Assembly (NCBI GenBank): GCA_003164275.1
Contig: PLSY01000400.1
Span: forward strand, 1,643 to 16,007
Reading direction: 5' to 3'
From: Acidimicrobiaceae bacterium
GTDB lineage: Bacteria > Actinomycetota > Acidimicrobiia > Acidimicrobiales > RAAP-2
DNA: 14,365 nt
The notes beneath the pieces were generated by a model, which was given only the letters and a program-made list of their open reading frames with translations, did not search any database and was not told the DNA's origin. Shown one piece after another: positions 7,031 through 13,560 of this stretch (positions are counted from its first letter, which is position 1; each line of letters begins with the position of its first letter). The position numbers were made by a program, and so were the translations under genes.

Positions 7031-7734
7031 CCACAGTCGGACAGGAACAGGAGCAGCCGCCGCGGCCCGCCCTCGAGATGGTGGGCGTCCGCAAGATTTA
7101 CAAGATGGGCGACGAGGAGGTGGTCGCGCTCGACCATGCCACCCTCATGATCGGTGCCGACGAGGTCGTCGCGCTCCTCGGCCCGTCCGGATCGGGCAAG
7201 ACGACTCTGTGCTCCATCGCCGGTGGCCTCCTTGCCCCGACGGCCGGCTCGGTCGTGGTGGGTGGCCAGGACATCACCGGCTACAACGCCAAGCGGTTGG
7301 CCAAGTTCCGCCAGGAGACGGTCGGCTTCGTGTTCCAGTCGGTCAACCTGGTGCCGTTCCTGACCGCGAGGGAGAACCTGCTGGTCGTAGACCAGCTCGG
7401 CAGGCGCACCGGCAAGGCGGCACGGGACCGGGCGGACCAGCTGCTCGAGGAGCTCGGGCTGGCCGACCGACGGGACAACCTCCCGTCCCAGCTCTCGGGC
7501 GGGCAGCGCCAGCGTGTGGCCATCGGGCGCTCCCTGATGAACGAGCCCCAGTTGGTGCTCTTCGACGAGCCGACGTCGGCCCTCGACACGGAGTTGGGCG
7601 AACAGGTTATGGAGCTGATCCGAACGGAAATGAAGTCCCGTGGCACGGCGGCCGTCGTGGTCACCCACGACGAACGCATCGTGCACTACACCGACCGCAC
7701 GATGCACATCACCGACGGCGTCCTGCACGCCTGA
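7027..7734 (+). CDS. ABC transporter ATP-binding protein, MacB/LolD-like
   Basis: A 235-residue nucleotide-binding subunit with all motifs intact: Walker A GPSGSGKTT (52-60), Q-loop Gln104 in GFVFQSVNLVPFLTA, signature LSGGQ (156-160), Walker B LVLFDE with catalytic Glu181, D-loop SALD, and switch His214. The sequence after the Q-loop and the length fit the MacB/LolD/FtsE group that pairs with FtsX-type permeases. It hydrolyses ATP on the inner face of the membrane to drive the two upstream permeases. It starts at GTG 7027, overlapping the upstream stop. The last gene of the operon, it ends 51 bp before the first ATG of acyl-CoA dehydrogenase remnant B. No terminator is apparent after it. Confidence 0.95.
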   Translation: MTTVGQEQEQPPRPALEMVGVRKIYKMGDEEVVALDHATLMIGADEVVALLGPSGSGKTTLCSIAGGLLAPTAGSVVVGGQDITGYNAKRLAKFRQETVGFVFQSVNLVPFLTARENLLVVDQLGRRTGKAARDRADQLLEELGLADRRDNLPSQLSGGQRQRVAIGRSLMNEPQLVLFDEPTSALDTELGEQVMELIRTEMKSRGTAAVVVTHDERIVHYTDRTMHITDGVLHA

Positions 7735-7785
7735 GGCCACAGCGCTCGTTCCGAGATTGAGCAACATGATGGGAGGGTGGCGGAC

Positions 7786-7971
7786 ATGCGAACCTCGCCT
7801 TCGTGGGCTTCGGTGGGTGAACATGGCGTCAACGCCGGAATTCCTGCGCCGCACACCGCTCTGGACAGGGAGTATGCATTGGCCTCGAACACCTTCACCA
7901 TCTTCGAGGGGATGAGCGAGATCCAGCGGCTGATCATCGCCCGGGCCATCTAGGGAGTTCATATCCAGTAG
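7786..7971 (+). pseudogene. Acyl-CoA dehydrogenase C-terminal remnant, copy B
   Basis: From ATG 7786 the frame reads 55 codons to a TAG at 7951-7953 and includes GIPAPHTALDREYALAS, FTIFEGMSEIQR and LIIARAI, the C-terminal signature of acyl-CoA dehydrogenases. After this TAG the reading continues G-V-H-I-Q and meets another TAG (7969-7971) that aligns with the stop of copy A, so the first stop probably arose by mutation. Bases 7836-7971 align with 3591-3726 without gaps at a constant offset of 4,245. The FAD-binding parts are absent. It lies just after the ABC operon and 106 bp before the integrase relic. Confidence 0.82.
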
Positions 7972-8077
7972 CTGAGCTGGGATATTGCTCCCCGGTTTTG
8001 TCTGAGTCGCCGGCCAGAGTCGGTGCGTATCGTGAGGCAAGCAGCAGTGCTTGTCCAACTTTTGCTAGCGCTCGTCC

Positions 8078-8482
8078 GTGGCAACCATCCGTGAACGACG
8101 CCCTGGGGTCTGGCAGGTCCGAGTGTTCGGCCGAAACGCTTCGGGTCGTCCCACAAAAATGTCCGTCACCGTCCATGAGCGAGAACCCTACGGACCGTAC
8201 GTTTTCAACATTGGAAAGGATCCGGCAAGTCCTGACCGAATTGGGTGGTGGTGGCGATGCCCCCGCGAGGCATCGGGAATCGCGAAGCAATGGCGCCTCC
8301 ACGATCTACGCCACTTCTCAGCGACCATGGCGACAGCCGCCGGCGATGACGCACGTACCGTCGCCCATCGTCTCGGTCACGCCGATCCGACAATGACACT
8401 TCGTGTCTATGCCCGTGTAGTGGAGGCCGCTGATCAGGGAATTGCCAAGTTGCCCGGCGGCGCCCTTCAAGGCGGGTCGTAG
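8078..8482 (+). pseudogene. Tyrosine recombinase (phage-type integrase), internally deleted
   Basis: The 134-codon frame joins two ends of an integrase. Residues 1-33 (ATIRERRPGVWQVRVFGRN and following) match the N-terminal arm-binding domain. Residues about 40-125 match the C-terminal catalytic domain: HDLRH (His75, Arg78), GHADPTMTLRVYAR with His101 and the nucleophile Tyr111. The core-binding domain and the first catalytic Arg and Lys, normally some 200 or more residues between these parts, are missing. The join is in frame near residues 33-40. Without the first Arg the protein should not recombine DNA. GTG 8078 has no good ribosome site. Such genes usually sit next to the attachment site of an integrated element; here the neighbour is an acyl-CoA dehydrogenase 3' end. 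Confidence 0.8.
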
Positions 8483-8565
8483 GCGCTCAGGCAGACGATT
8501 TTCGGGTGCGAGCCGAGGCCTGACGGGGGCGCCCATGGAGCAGATTCTGGTGGCATGCTTGCACC

Positions 8566-10515
8566 GTGACACCCGAGACACGTAATCCCCATGCCGGCCA
8601 GCCCTTCACCGACGACAACGACGCCATAGCCGATGCGCTCAACGACGTGAGCATCCCGGCGCTCCTGTGCTCACTGGTCCACATGACCGGTGATCCCTCC
8701 TGGGTGCGCGGTCCGTACAAGCCGATGATTGGCATGCCGGGTGATTTCCAGTGCGGGCTGTCGGATGAAGTCTGCGCCGAGGTGCGAGAGGCCGCCCTCC
8801 CCGTCATCGCCGCCTACCGGGCCGGCGGGTGCGTACCCCAGATCTTGTCCCCCGAACTCCAGGTGGAATTGATCGAATTCCTGGCGGGGCAGCCGGTCAC
8901 GGGGTCCGTGCTCGGGATGTTCCTCGAGGACCTCAAGTTCGATGGTGGGGATCCTCTGGCCGTGCACTGGGAAGAGAACGAAATTCCCGCTGACGTCCGG
9001 GCGGTGTCCCCGGTGGTGGTGATCGGTGCCGGTGAGTCTGGCATCCTGGCCGGCATCCGGCTGACCCAGGCGGGTTTGCCGTTCGTGATCGTGGAGAAGA
9101 ACGCCGGCCCGGGCGGAACATGGTGGGAGAACAGCTATCCGGGTGCCCGCGTCGATATCGGCAGTCACCACTACTGCTACTCATTCGAGCCCGCCGCCCA
9201 TTGGTCCGAGTACTTCTGCCAGCAGCCCGAGCTTCGCTCTTACTTCGCCAGCATGCTCGACAAGTACGGGTTGCGTGACCACTGCCGCTTCAACACCGAG
9301 GTAGTGGAGGCGGCCTGGGACGATGGGGCGGGGCGTTGGGCGCTCACGGTCCGGACCCCCGAAGGCGAAATCGAGACCCTCGATGCCAAGTTCGTCATTA
9401 GCGCGGTGGGCTCGCTGAACCTGCCCAAGCTGCCGGACATCCCCGGGATGGACTCCTTCGCCGGCCGTTCGTTCCACTCGGCCCGATGGCCGGCCGACCT
9501 CGATATCACCGGCACCCGTTTCGCCCTCCTCGGTGCGGGTGCCACCGGGTTTCAGATAGCGCCGACCATCGCCGATCAGGTGGAGCACCTGAGCATCTTC
9601 CAGCGGACACCGCAGTGGATCGTCCCGAACCCCAAGTACCACGCCACGGTCCCGGCCGGGGACGCCTGGGCTATGGAGCATCTGCCCTTCTACGCTCGCT
9701 GGTTGCGATTCATCATGATGTGGCCCGGCGTGGCCATGGGCACCGACCGCTACCGCTCCGATCCGAACTACGACGATGGATCCGGCTGGGCCATCAATGA
9801 GGCTAACGAGGCCCGGCGGGTGGCCATGACGGAGTGGATCACATCCATGCTGGAGGGACGCCCCGACCTGATCGAGAAGTCCATCCCCTCATACCCGGCG
9901 GCCGGCAAGCGGATGCTCCAGGACAATGGGTCCTGGTTGAACTGCTTGAAGAAGCCGAATGTCGAGTTCGTGCGTACGAAGATCGAGCGCATCGTCCCCG
10001 AAGGCATCCTCACTGTGGACGGCGTCCTTCACGAGGCCGACATCATCTGCTACGCCACCGGGTTCCGACACAATGAATTCCTTGCGCCCATGACGATGAG
10101 GGGCCGCGGTGGGGTGACCGTTCGCGAACAGTGGGGCGACGAGCCCACTGCATATCTTGGGATCACCATCCCGAATTTCCCGAACCTGTTCTTGATGTAC
10201 GGGCCGGGGACGAATCTGGCGCACGGAGTCAGCCTCTTCTTCCACTCGGAATGTCAGATGAACTTCTCCATCGACGCCATCGCGCAGGTGCTCGCCTCCG
10301 GACACGACACCATCGAGGTCCGCAAGGACGTCCACGACGAGTACGTTGGTCGTCACCAGGCCGAAATCAGCCAACTCGTGTGGTCCCACCCCTCGATTAC
10401 GCACAGCCACTACAAGAACCCGAACGGCAAGATCTTCACGCTGTCCCCTTGGAAGATGGAAACCTATTGGGAGTGGACGCGCTCGGCCAACATGGACGAC
10501 TTCATCTTGGGCTGA
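8566..10515 (+). CDS. Flavin-containing Baeyer-Villiger monooxygenase, 4-hydroxyacetophenone monooxygenase type
   Basis: A 649-residue type I Baeyer-Villiger monooxygenase that would insert oxygen beside a ketone carbonyl using FAD, NADPH and O2. An N-terminal extension of about 145 residues (IPALLCSLVHMTGDPSW and onward) is characteristic of the 4-hydroxyacetophenone monooxygenase group, whose described member is about 640 residues. The FAD Rossmann motif is GAGESG (154-159), the family fingerprint is FAGRSFHSARWP (298-309), and the NADPH Rossmann motif is GAGATG (323-328). Lys448-Arg449 match the catalytic Lys-Arg pair of that group. GTG 8566 fits the family N-terminus; the ribosome site is poor. 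Substrate is uncertain: aryl or aliphatic ketones. It stands alone, without an adjacent esterase of the usual type, although a secreted esterase follows. Confidence 0.93.
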   Translation: MTPETRNPHAGQPFTDDNDAIADALNDVSIPALLCSLVHMTGDPSWVRGPYKPMIGMPGDFQCGLSDEVCAEVREAALPVIAAYRAGGCVPQILSPELQVELIEFLAGQPVTGSVLGMFLEDLKFDGGDPLAVHWEENEIPADVRAVSPVVVIGAGESGILAGIRLTQAGLPFVIVEKNAGPGGTWWENSYPGARVDIGSHHYCYSFEPAAHWSEYFCQQPELRSYFASMLDKYGLRDHCRFNTEVVEAAWDDGAGRWALTVRTPEGEIETLDAKFVISAVGSLNLPKLPDIPGMDSFAGRSFHSARWPADLDITGTRFALLGAGATGFQIAPTIADQVEHLSIFQRTPQWIVPNPKYHATVPAGDAWAMEHLPFYARWLRFIMMWPGVAMGTDRYRSDPNYDDGSGWAINEANEARRVAMTEWITSMLEGRPDLIEKSIPSYPAAGKRMLQDNGSWLNCLKKPNVEFVRTKIERIVPEGILTVDGVLHEADIICYATGFRHNEFLAPMTMRGRGGVTVREQWGDEPTAYLGITIPNFPNLFLMYGPGTNLAHGVSLFFHSECQMNFSIDAIAQVLASGHDTIEVRKDVHDEYVGRHQAEISQLVWSHPSITHSHYKNPNGKIFTLSPWKMETYWEWTRSANMDDFILG

Positions 10516-10821
10516 TGCGGGCGGGACGTTTCGGGATTTGCGCGATCGCTAGCCATAGCAAGTCCAAGCAGGCACGAGTACCGACACGTGCGCTAAATCG
10601 GTCGGCCATGAACGTTCGGACAAGATGGGATACCTGAGCGGCGGCAGTCTGAACCGGCTGAACGAAATCGCAAACCGATGCATGCCGGCTGCCGGCGAAC
10701 CAAGAGGGGCTTGGTTTCGTTCTTCCCTGCCCTCCACCGTCGCCTATCTGCAGTCCGGAATGGTGTGTCTGCTATGTAATCGACAAGGGCATGACGAACC
10801 GACGGGCGGAAGGTTGGCGGT
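10516..10821. other. Gene-free stretch between monooxygenase and SGNH hydrolase genes
   Basis: No plausible coding frame is seen. It contains the candidate terminator hairpin at 10696-10719 and presumably the promoter of the downstream hydrolase. GCGATCGC followed by GCTAGC (about 10540-10552) forms short palindromes of unknown meaning. Confidence 0.5.
10696..10719 (+). terminator. Candidate terminator hairpin after the monooxygenase
   Basis: CGAACCAAG pairs with CTTGGTTTCG, with one bulged T, around an AGGGG loop, and is followed by TTCTTCC, a modest pyrimidine tract. The stem sits 180 bp after the monooxygenase stop. The weak U-run makes it only a possible intrinsic terminator. Confidence 0.35.
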
Positions 10822-11649
10822 ATGAAAACCTCGCAAACAGTCCGCGGGCTGGTAATCGTTACAGTCGGCTTTTTGGTTCTCATTCCAGCAATCAGCGCGG
10901 CCGCCTCGACCTCGGGTGCTTCACTACCGATCGGCGCCAGATACGTTGCCCTTGGTAGTTCGTACGTCTCTGGCATTGGAATCCCAAATCAGCTTCCCGG
11001 AACGTGCCTTCGTTCGGACCACAACTACCCCCATCTGCTCGCTGCAGCGCTGAACCTCAAGCTGGTCGATGTCTCGTGCGCCGGGGCAACGACGGCAAAT
11101 GTGCTCACTACACCCCAGGGCTCGAACCCACTTCAGATTGATGCAGTCACACGCAACACTGCCTTGGTCACATTCACCGTCGGCGGAAACGACATCGACT
11201 ACGTCGCCACGGCATTGAGCTGTGGTGGCTATGCGAAGTGCTCGGTCAATGAAAGGCAACTAGCTCGGGCTCTCATCACACTGAGCTCCTCCTTGACGGC
11301 GATGATCAGTACCATTCGGTCCAGGGCACCGAACGCGAAGCTCGTCATGGTGACCTATCCCCGCTTGGTGCCGCCCACTGCGTGTCCCGTGCTCGCCTAC
11401 ACACCCCATGCCACAATGGTGGTGGGTGCTATGGGCGCAGCCCTTGAGCAAGTATTTGTGAAGGTGGCCCACAGCACCCGCGTGTTGCTCGCCGACCCCT
11501 ATGTGGTTGGGGTAGGTCATGGACCGTGTGCTCCGGTGTCCAAGAGGTGGATTGCTGGCCATACGGTGACCGTCGGATTCCCGGATCACCCGACGGCATT
11601 GGGGCACATCGAGATGGAGAAGCTCGCCTTGCAGGCGATGAGAAGATAG
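10822..11649 (+). CDS. Secreted SGNH/GDSL-family hydrolase (esterase or lipase)
   Basis: A 275-residue protein with a signal peptide: positive MKTSQTVRG, hydrophobic 9-26, then AAA as a likely cleavage region. The mature part has SGNH blocks: block I ALGSSYVSG (nucleophile Ser47, with Ser46 where GDSL proteins have Asp), block II SCAGATT (Gly88), block III GGND (Asn123), and block V DHPT with His256. No Asp sits three residues before that His, as in the Streptomyces scabies esterase type where a main-chain carbonyl serves. Six Cys (62, 86, 134, 140, 188, 236) suggest three disulfides and export. It would hydrolyse ester bonds outside the cell. ATG 10822 has GGAAGG 8 bp upstream. Confidence 0.9.
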   Translation: MKTSQTVRGLVIVTVGFLVLIPAISAAASTSGASLPIGARYVALGSSYVSGIGIPNQLPGTCLRSDHNYPHLLAAALNLKLVDVSCAGATTANVLTTPQGSNPLQIDAVTRNTALVTFTVGGNDIDYVATALSCGGYAKCSVNERQLARALITLSSSLTAMISTIRSRAPNAKLVMVTYPRLVPPTACPVLAYTPHATMVVGAMGAALEQVFVKVAHSTRVLLADPYVVGVGHGPCAPVSKRWIAGHTVTVGFPDHPTALGHIEMEKLALQAMRR

Positions 11650-11690
11650 GGCATCGACCGCCCCCGGACACTGGGTGCGTCGGACATGTT

Positions 11691-11696
11691 TAGAGT
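11691..11696 (+). promoter_or_regulatory. Candidate -10 box (TAGAGT) of a leaderless transcript
   Basis: TAGAGT fits TANNNT and ends 6 bases before GTG 11703, the same geometry as the box before the XRE regulator. No ribosome site precedes the GTG. This supports a leaderless mRNA for the 68-residue protein, with its own promoter inside the 53-bp gap after the hydrolase. Confidence 0.4.
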
Positions 11697-11702
11697 TGAG
11701 GC

Positions 11703-11909
11703 GTGAGTTCGATATCTGAATCCGAGGCAGTCCGGATCGCTCAACAAGCATGTGCTGAGCACAACATCAAATGGAAAGAACCTCACAGGACGACCAAGGG
11801 TCTCCGATCTTGGCGCATCCTCACGCCGTCCGATCGGCGGGGCGGAAACACAATGGTCATAGTTTCTCGGAAGTCCGGCTCGACGAGGGTTCATCGCTAC
11901 GGCCGGTGA
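11703..11909 (+). CDS. Small basic protein of unknown function (68 residues)
   Basis: The frame begins GTG and reads SSISESEAVRIAQQACAEHN, an amphipathic helix, then KWKEPHRTTKGLRSWRI, GGNTMVIVSRKSGSTRV and a basic end. The pattern of one helix followed by short strands ending in a Thr/Gly turn resembles a single PepSY-like unit, but I cannot assign a family. No signal peptide or membrane segment is seen. The even codon use, matching that of neighbours, and the leaderless-type promoter make it a likely real gene. It lies 53 bp after the SGNH hydrolase on the same strand; a functional link is not shown. Confidence 0.6.
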   Translation: MSSISESEAVRIAQQACAEHNIKWKEPHRTTKGLRSWRILTPSDRRGGNTMVIVSRKSGSTRVHRYGR

Positions 11910-12016
11910 CGCTGATCATCGGATCGGCACGGGGGCGCGTCCCCAAGCTGCAATAGTGCCGACCACCAGCCCGCAGATTAATGTCCTTGCGGCCAAGAGA
12001 TTGACAGGCGAATCGA

Positions 12017-12571
12017 ATGTCATCGAGGACGAGTAGACATGTTTGGGTGAAAATGCGGCGGCCATGGACCACGGCGACCGCGATACTGACTGCAGCGCAT
12101 CACGGGTTCGAGTTATCCAGTGGGGTTGGACTGGTTCTGCAGCCTGAACTCGGACTCGGGTTTGCTGGCGCACTCTGGGGAACTGGTATCCCGGCGTGGG
12201 TCCGCCTCGCCGTAAAAGGTGACACCAGGTGGGACCCCCTCCTCGCGGCATGGTCTGGGGCAACCCTGGCGGGCGTAGTCGTCCATTTCAGCCTCTGGCC
12301 CTGGCGGCACAATAAGCTAGGAATACCAGTCCTCACCGAGGCGGAGGGTCTCGCATCCTCAAGTCTTCCTGCCTACAACTTGTTGCTCCATGTCTGGGCA
12401 GCGGCTTCCGTCCTTTCCATCGTTCGCGAAGTCCGACCTGGGGCCCGGCGTTGGGCCTTGGTCGGGCTGGCCGCTGTTCCGTTGTTGCGGCGGAGCGCCC
12501 AGCACCATTTTTCTTGGCTGAAACAAGAGGCCCTCACGAATCCGGCGTGGTGGAACCGGGGCGCAAACTGA
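12017..12571 (+). CDS. Small integral membrane protein of unknown function
   Basis: A 184-residue protein with three or four hydrophobic segments (about 18-40, 44-64, 73-95, 117-137) and a short one near 145-157. Paired or conserved-looking His occur near membrane faces: HHG at 28-30, VVHF with His90, QHHF with His163-164. There is a polar loop PVLTEAEGL (104-112) between segments and a Trp-rich C-terminus. These features suggest a polytopic protein that might bind a metal or a polar substrate, but I recognise no named family. ATG 12017 is preceded by a weak AGG; ATG 12053 (MRRPWTT) is a plausible alternative that still keeps all hydrophobic segments. It is separated from neighbours by more than 100 bp on either side. 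Confidence 0.65.
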   Translation: MSSRTSRHVWVKMRRPWTTATAILTAAHHGFELSSGVGLVLQPELGLGFAGALWGTGIPAWVRLAVKGDTRWDPLLAAWSGATLAGVVVHFSLWPWRHNKLGIPVLTEAEGLASSSLPAYNLLLHVWAAASVLSIVREVRPGARRWALVGLAAVPLLRRSAQHHFSWLKQEALTNPAWWNRGAN

Positions 12572-12631
12572 GCAGCGTCAAGACGACGACCTCGTCATCG
12601 TCGATAGGGTTTCGAACTCAGCACACCCCCT

Positions 12632-12662
12632 TGGGGCAGGTGAATCCGAGGGGACTGCCCCA
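12632..12662 (+). terminator. Hairpin after the membrane protein gene, possible terminator
   Basis: TGGGGCAG and CTGCCCCA are perfect 8-bp reverse complements around a 15-base loop, 60 bp after the membrane protein stop. A competing short hairpin CCCC-TT-GGGG overlaps the left arm. A GGTTTTG tract follows 8 bases later. Either a weak terminator or simple chance pairing in GC-rich DNA. Confidence 0.3.
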
Positions 12663-12798
12663 CAAGACGGTTTTGTTCATCATCCCGTTCCTGATACCGG
12701 AGGAACGCTGACAATGGGACTCTGGGGTGCGGCGCCAGCCCGCCAAGGCTCGATGCGATACCCTCCGAGTTGCGAGGGCAAAATCGACGGAGGCTCAA

Positions 12799-13083
12799 AT
12801 GGCGTACGTGGTGACTCACTTCTTCGAAGGTGGCACGAAGGACCAGTACAACGCGGTGGTGGGCGTCGCTCATCCTGGAGGATCACTTCCCGCTGGCCAG
12901 TCGTACCACGCAGCCGGACCCACGGACGGTGGTTGGCTCGTGGTGAGCGTCTGGGACTCAAAAGATGTGTGCGACCGATTTGTCAGCGAGATACTCATGC
13001 CCACGCTCACAAGTGTGACCGGTGGATTCTCCGGTCCTCCCGAGGAACGAGCTGCGGAAGTTGCCAACCTCGTCACGGCCTGA
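12799..13083 (+). CDS. Small conserved protein, probable dimeric alpha/beta (ferredoxin-like) fold
   Basis: A 94-residue protein reading MAYVVTHFFEGGTKDQYNAV at its start, with GGWLVVSVWDSKDVCDRFV in the middle. A first strand, a helix, a central strand ending in a Trp and a second helix match the pattern of antibiotic-monooxygenase-like dimeric alpha/beta barrels common in actinobacteria. A role in cofactor-free oxygenation is not supported by any visible catalytic residue, so function is unknown. ATG 12799 was chosen because GGAGG (12789-12793) stands 5 bp before it; the open frame starts earlier, at 12727, but without a ribosome site. It may form a group with the 86-residue protein downstream, though a 174-bp gap separates them. 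Confidence 0.75.
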   Translation: MAYVVTHFFEGGTKDQYNAVVGVAHPGGSLPAGQSYHAAGPTDGGWLVVSVWDSKDVCDRFVSEILMPTLTSVTGGFSGPPEERAAEVANLVTA

Positions 13084-13207
13084 ACCTGGATCGGCAACCG
13101 GGCGCAGTTGCAGGGTGTCCCCGACCGCCGAGTGAGTGAGACGTTCGCCCGTATTCTCTGCCTGAAGTCGTCGCCATCTGGGTGCGTGCCAGACCCCGTT
13201 GCCGTGT

Positions 13208-13238
13208 CCCGCCAGACGTGAGAGTCTCTGACGGCGGG
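13208..13238 (+). promoter_or_regulatory. Two-level hairpin in the leader of the 86-residue protein gene
   Basis: CCCGCC (13208-13213) pairs with GGCGGG (13233-13238), and the adjacent AGAC (13214-13217) pairs with GTCT (13224-13227), leaving a 5-base bulge on the right side. The structure ends 20 bp before ATG 13258, so it lies in the probable 5' leader or acts as terminator of the 94-residue protein gene. No U-tract follows. Function uncertain. Confidence 0.3.
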
Positions 13239-13257
13239 GGCCAGAAAGCGAGGGAAA

Positions 13258-13518
13258 ATGCCTACGATCATGATCTTCCATGAGGTCGATGATGTTGATC
13301 ACTGGCTCGCAGCTCCCACAAGGGAGGAAGTATTCGGGCCCTTGGGCATCACCGTGAGGACATTTGTAGATCCCGAGAAGTCAAACCGAGTGGGCCTGAT
13401 CGCTGAGGTTCCTGACATGGCTGCCTATCAAGAAGTGATGGCATCTGATGCAGCGGCTGAGGCAATGAAGAGCGATGGGGTCCGTCCGGAGACATTGGTG
13501 GTTCTCGTCGAAGGCTGA
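13258..13518 (+). CDS. Small conserved protein of unknown function (86 residues)
   Basis: The protein begins MPTIMIFHEVDDVDHWL, has VFGPLGITVRTFVDP in the middle, then RVGLIAEVPDMAAYQEVM, and ends ETLVVLVEG. Alternating strands and helices suggest a compact alpha/beta fold like the ferredoxin-like dimeric barrels. I recall similar short proteins in actinobacteria, all without assigned function. No export signal or membrane segment. GAGGG precedes ATG 13258 by only 3 bases, a tight spacing, but the N-terminus looks complete. The gene lies convergently with the AHSA1 gene, 42 bp from its end. Confidence 0.75.
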   Translation: MPTIMIFHEVDDVDHWLAAPTREEVFGPLGITVRTFVDPEKSNRVGLIAEVPDMAAYQEVMASDAAAEAMKSDGVRPETLVVLVEG

Positions 13519-13560
13519 ACGTCCCAGATCGCCTGATATGCGTCTGATCGTCATCGCATT

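Noticed and set aside
6748..8058. 436-codon minus-strand open frame across the ABC ATPase
   Set aside because: It is a shadow of the permease and ATPase genes, whose motifs are intact on the plus strand.
12727..12798. Upstream extension of the 94-residue protein from ATG 12727
   Set aside because: Basic, low-quality residues without a ribosome site; GGAGG precedes ATG 12799.
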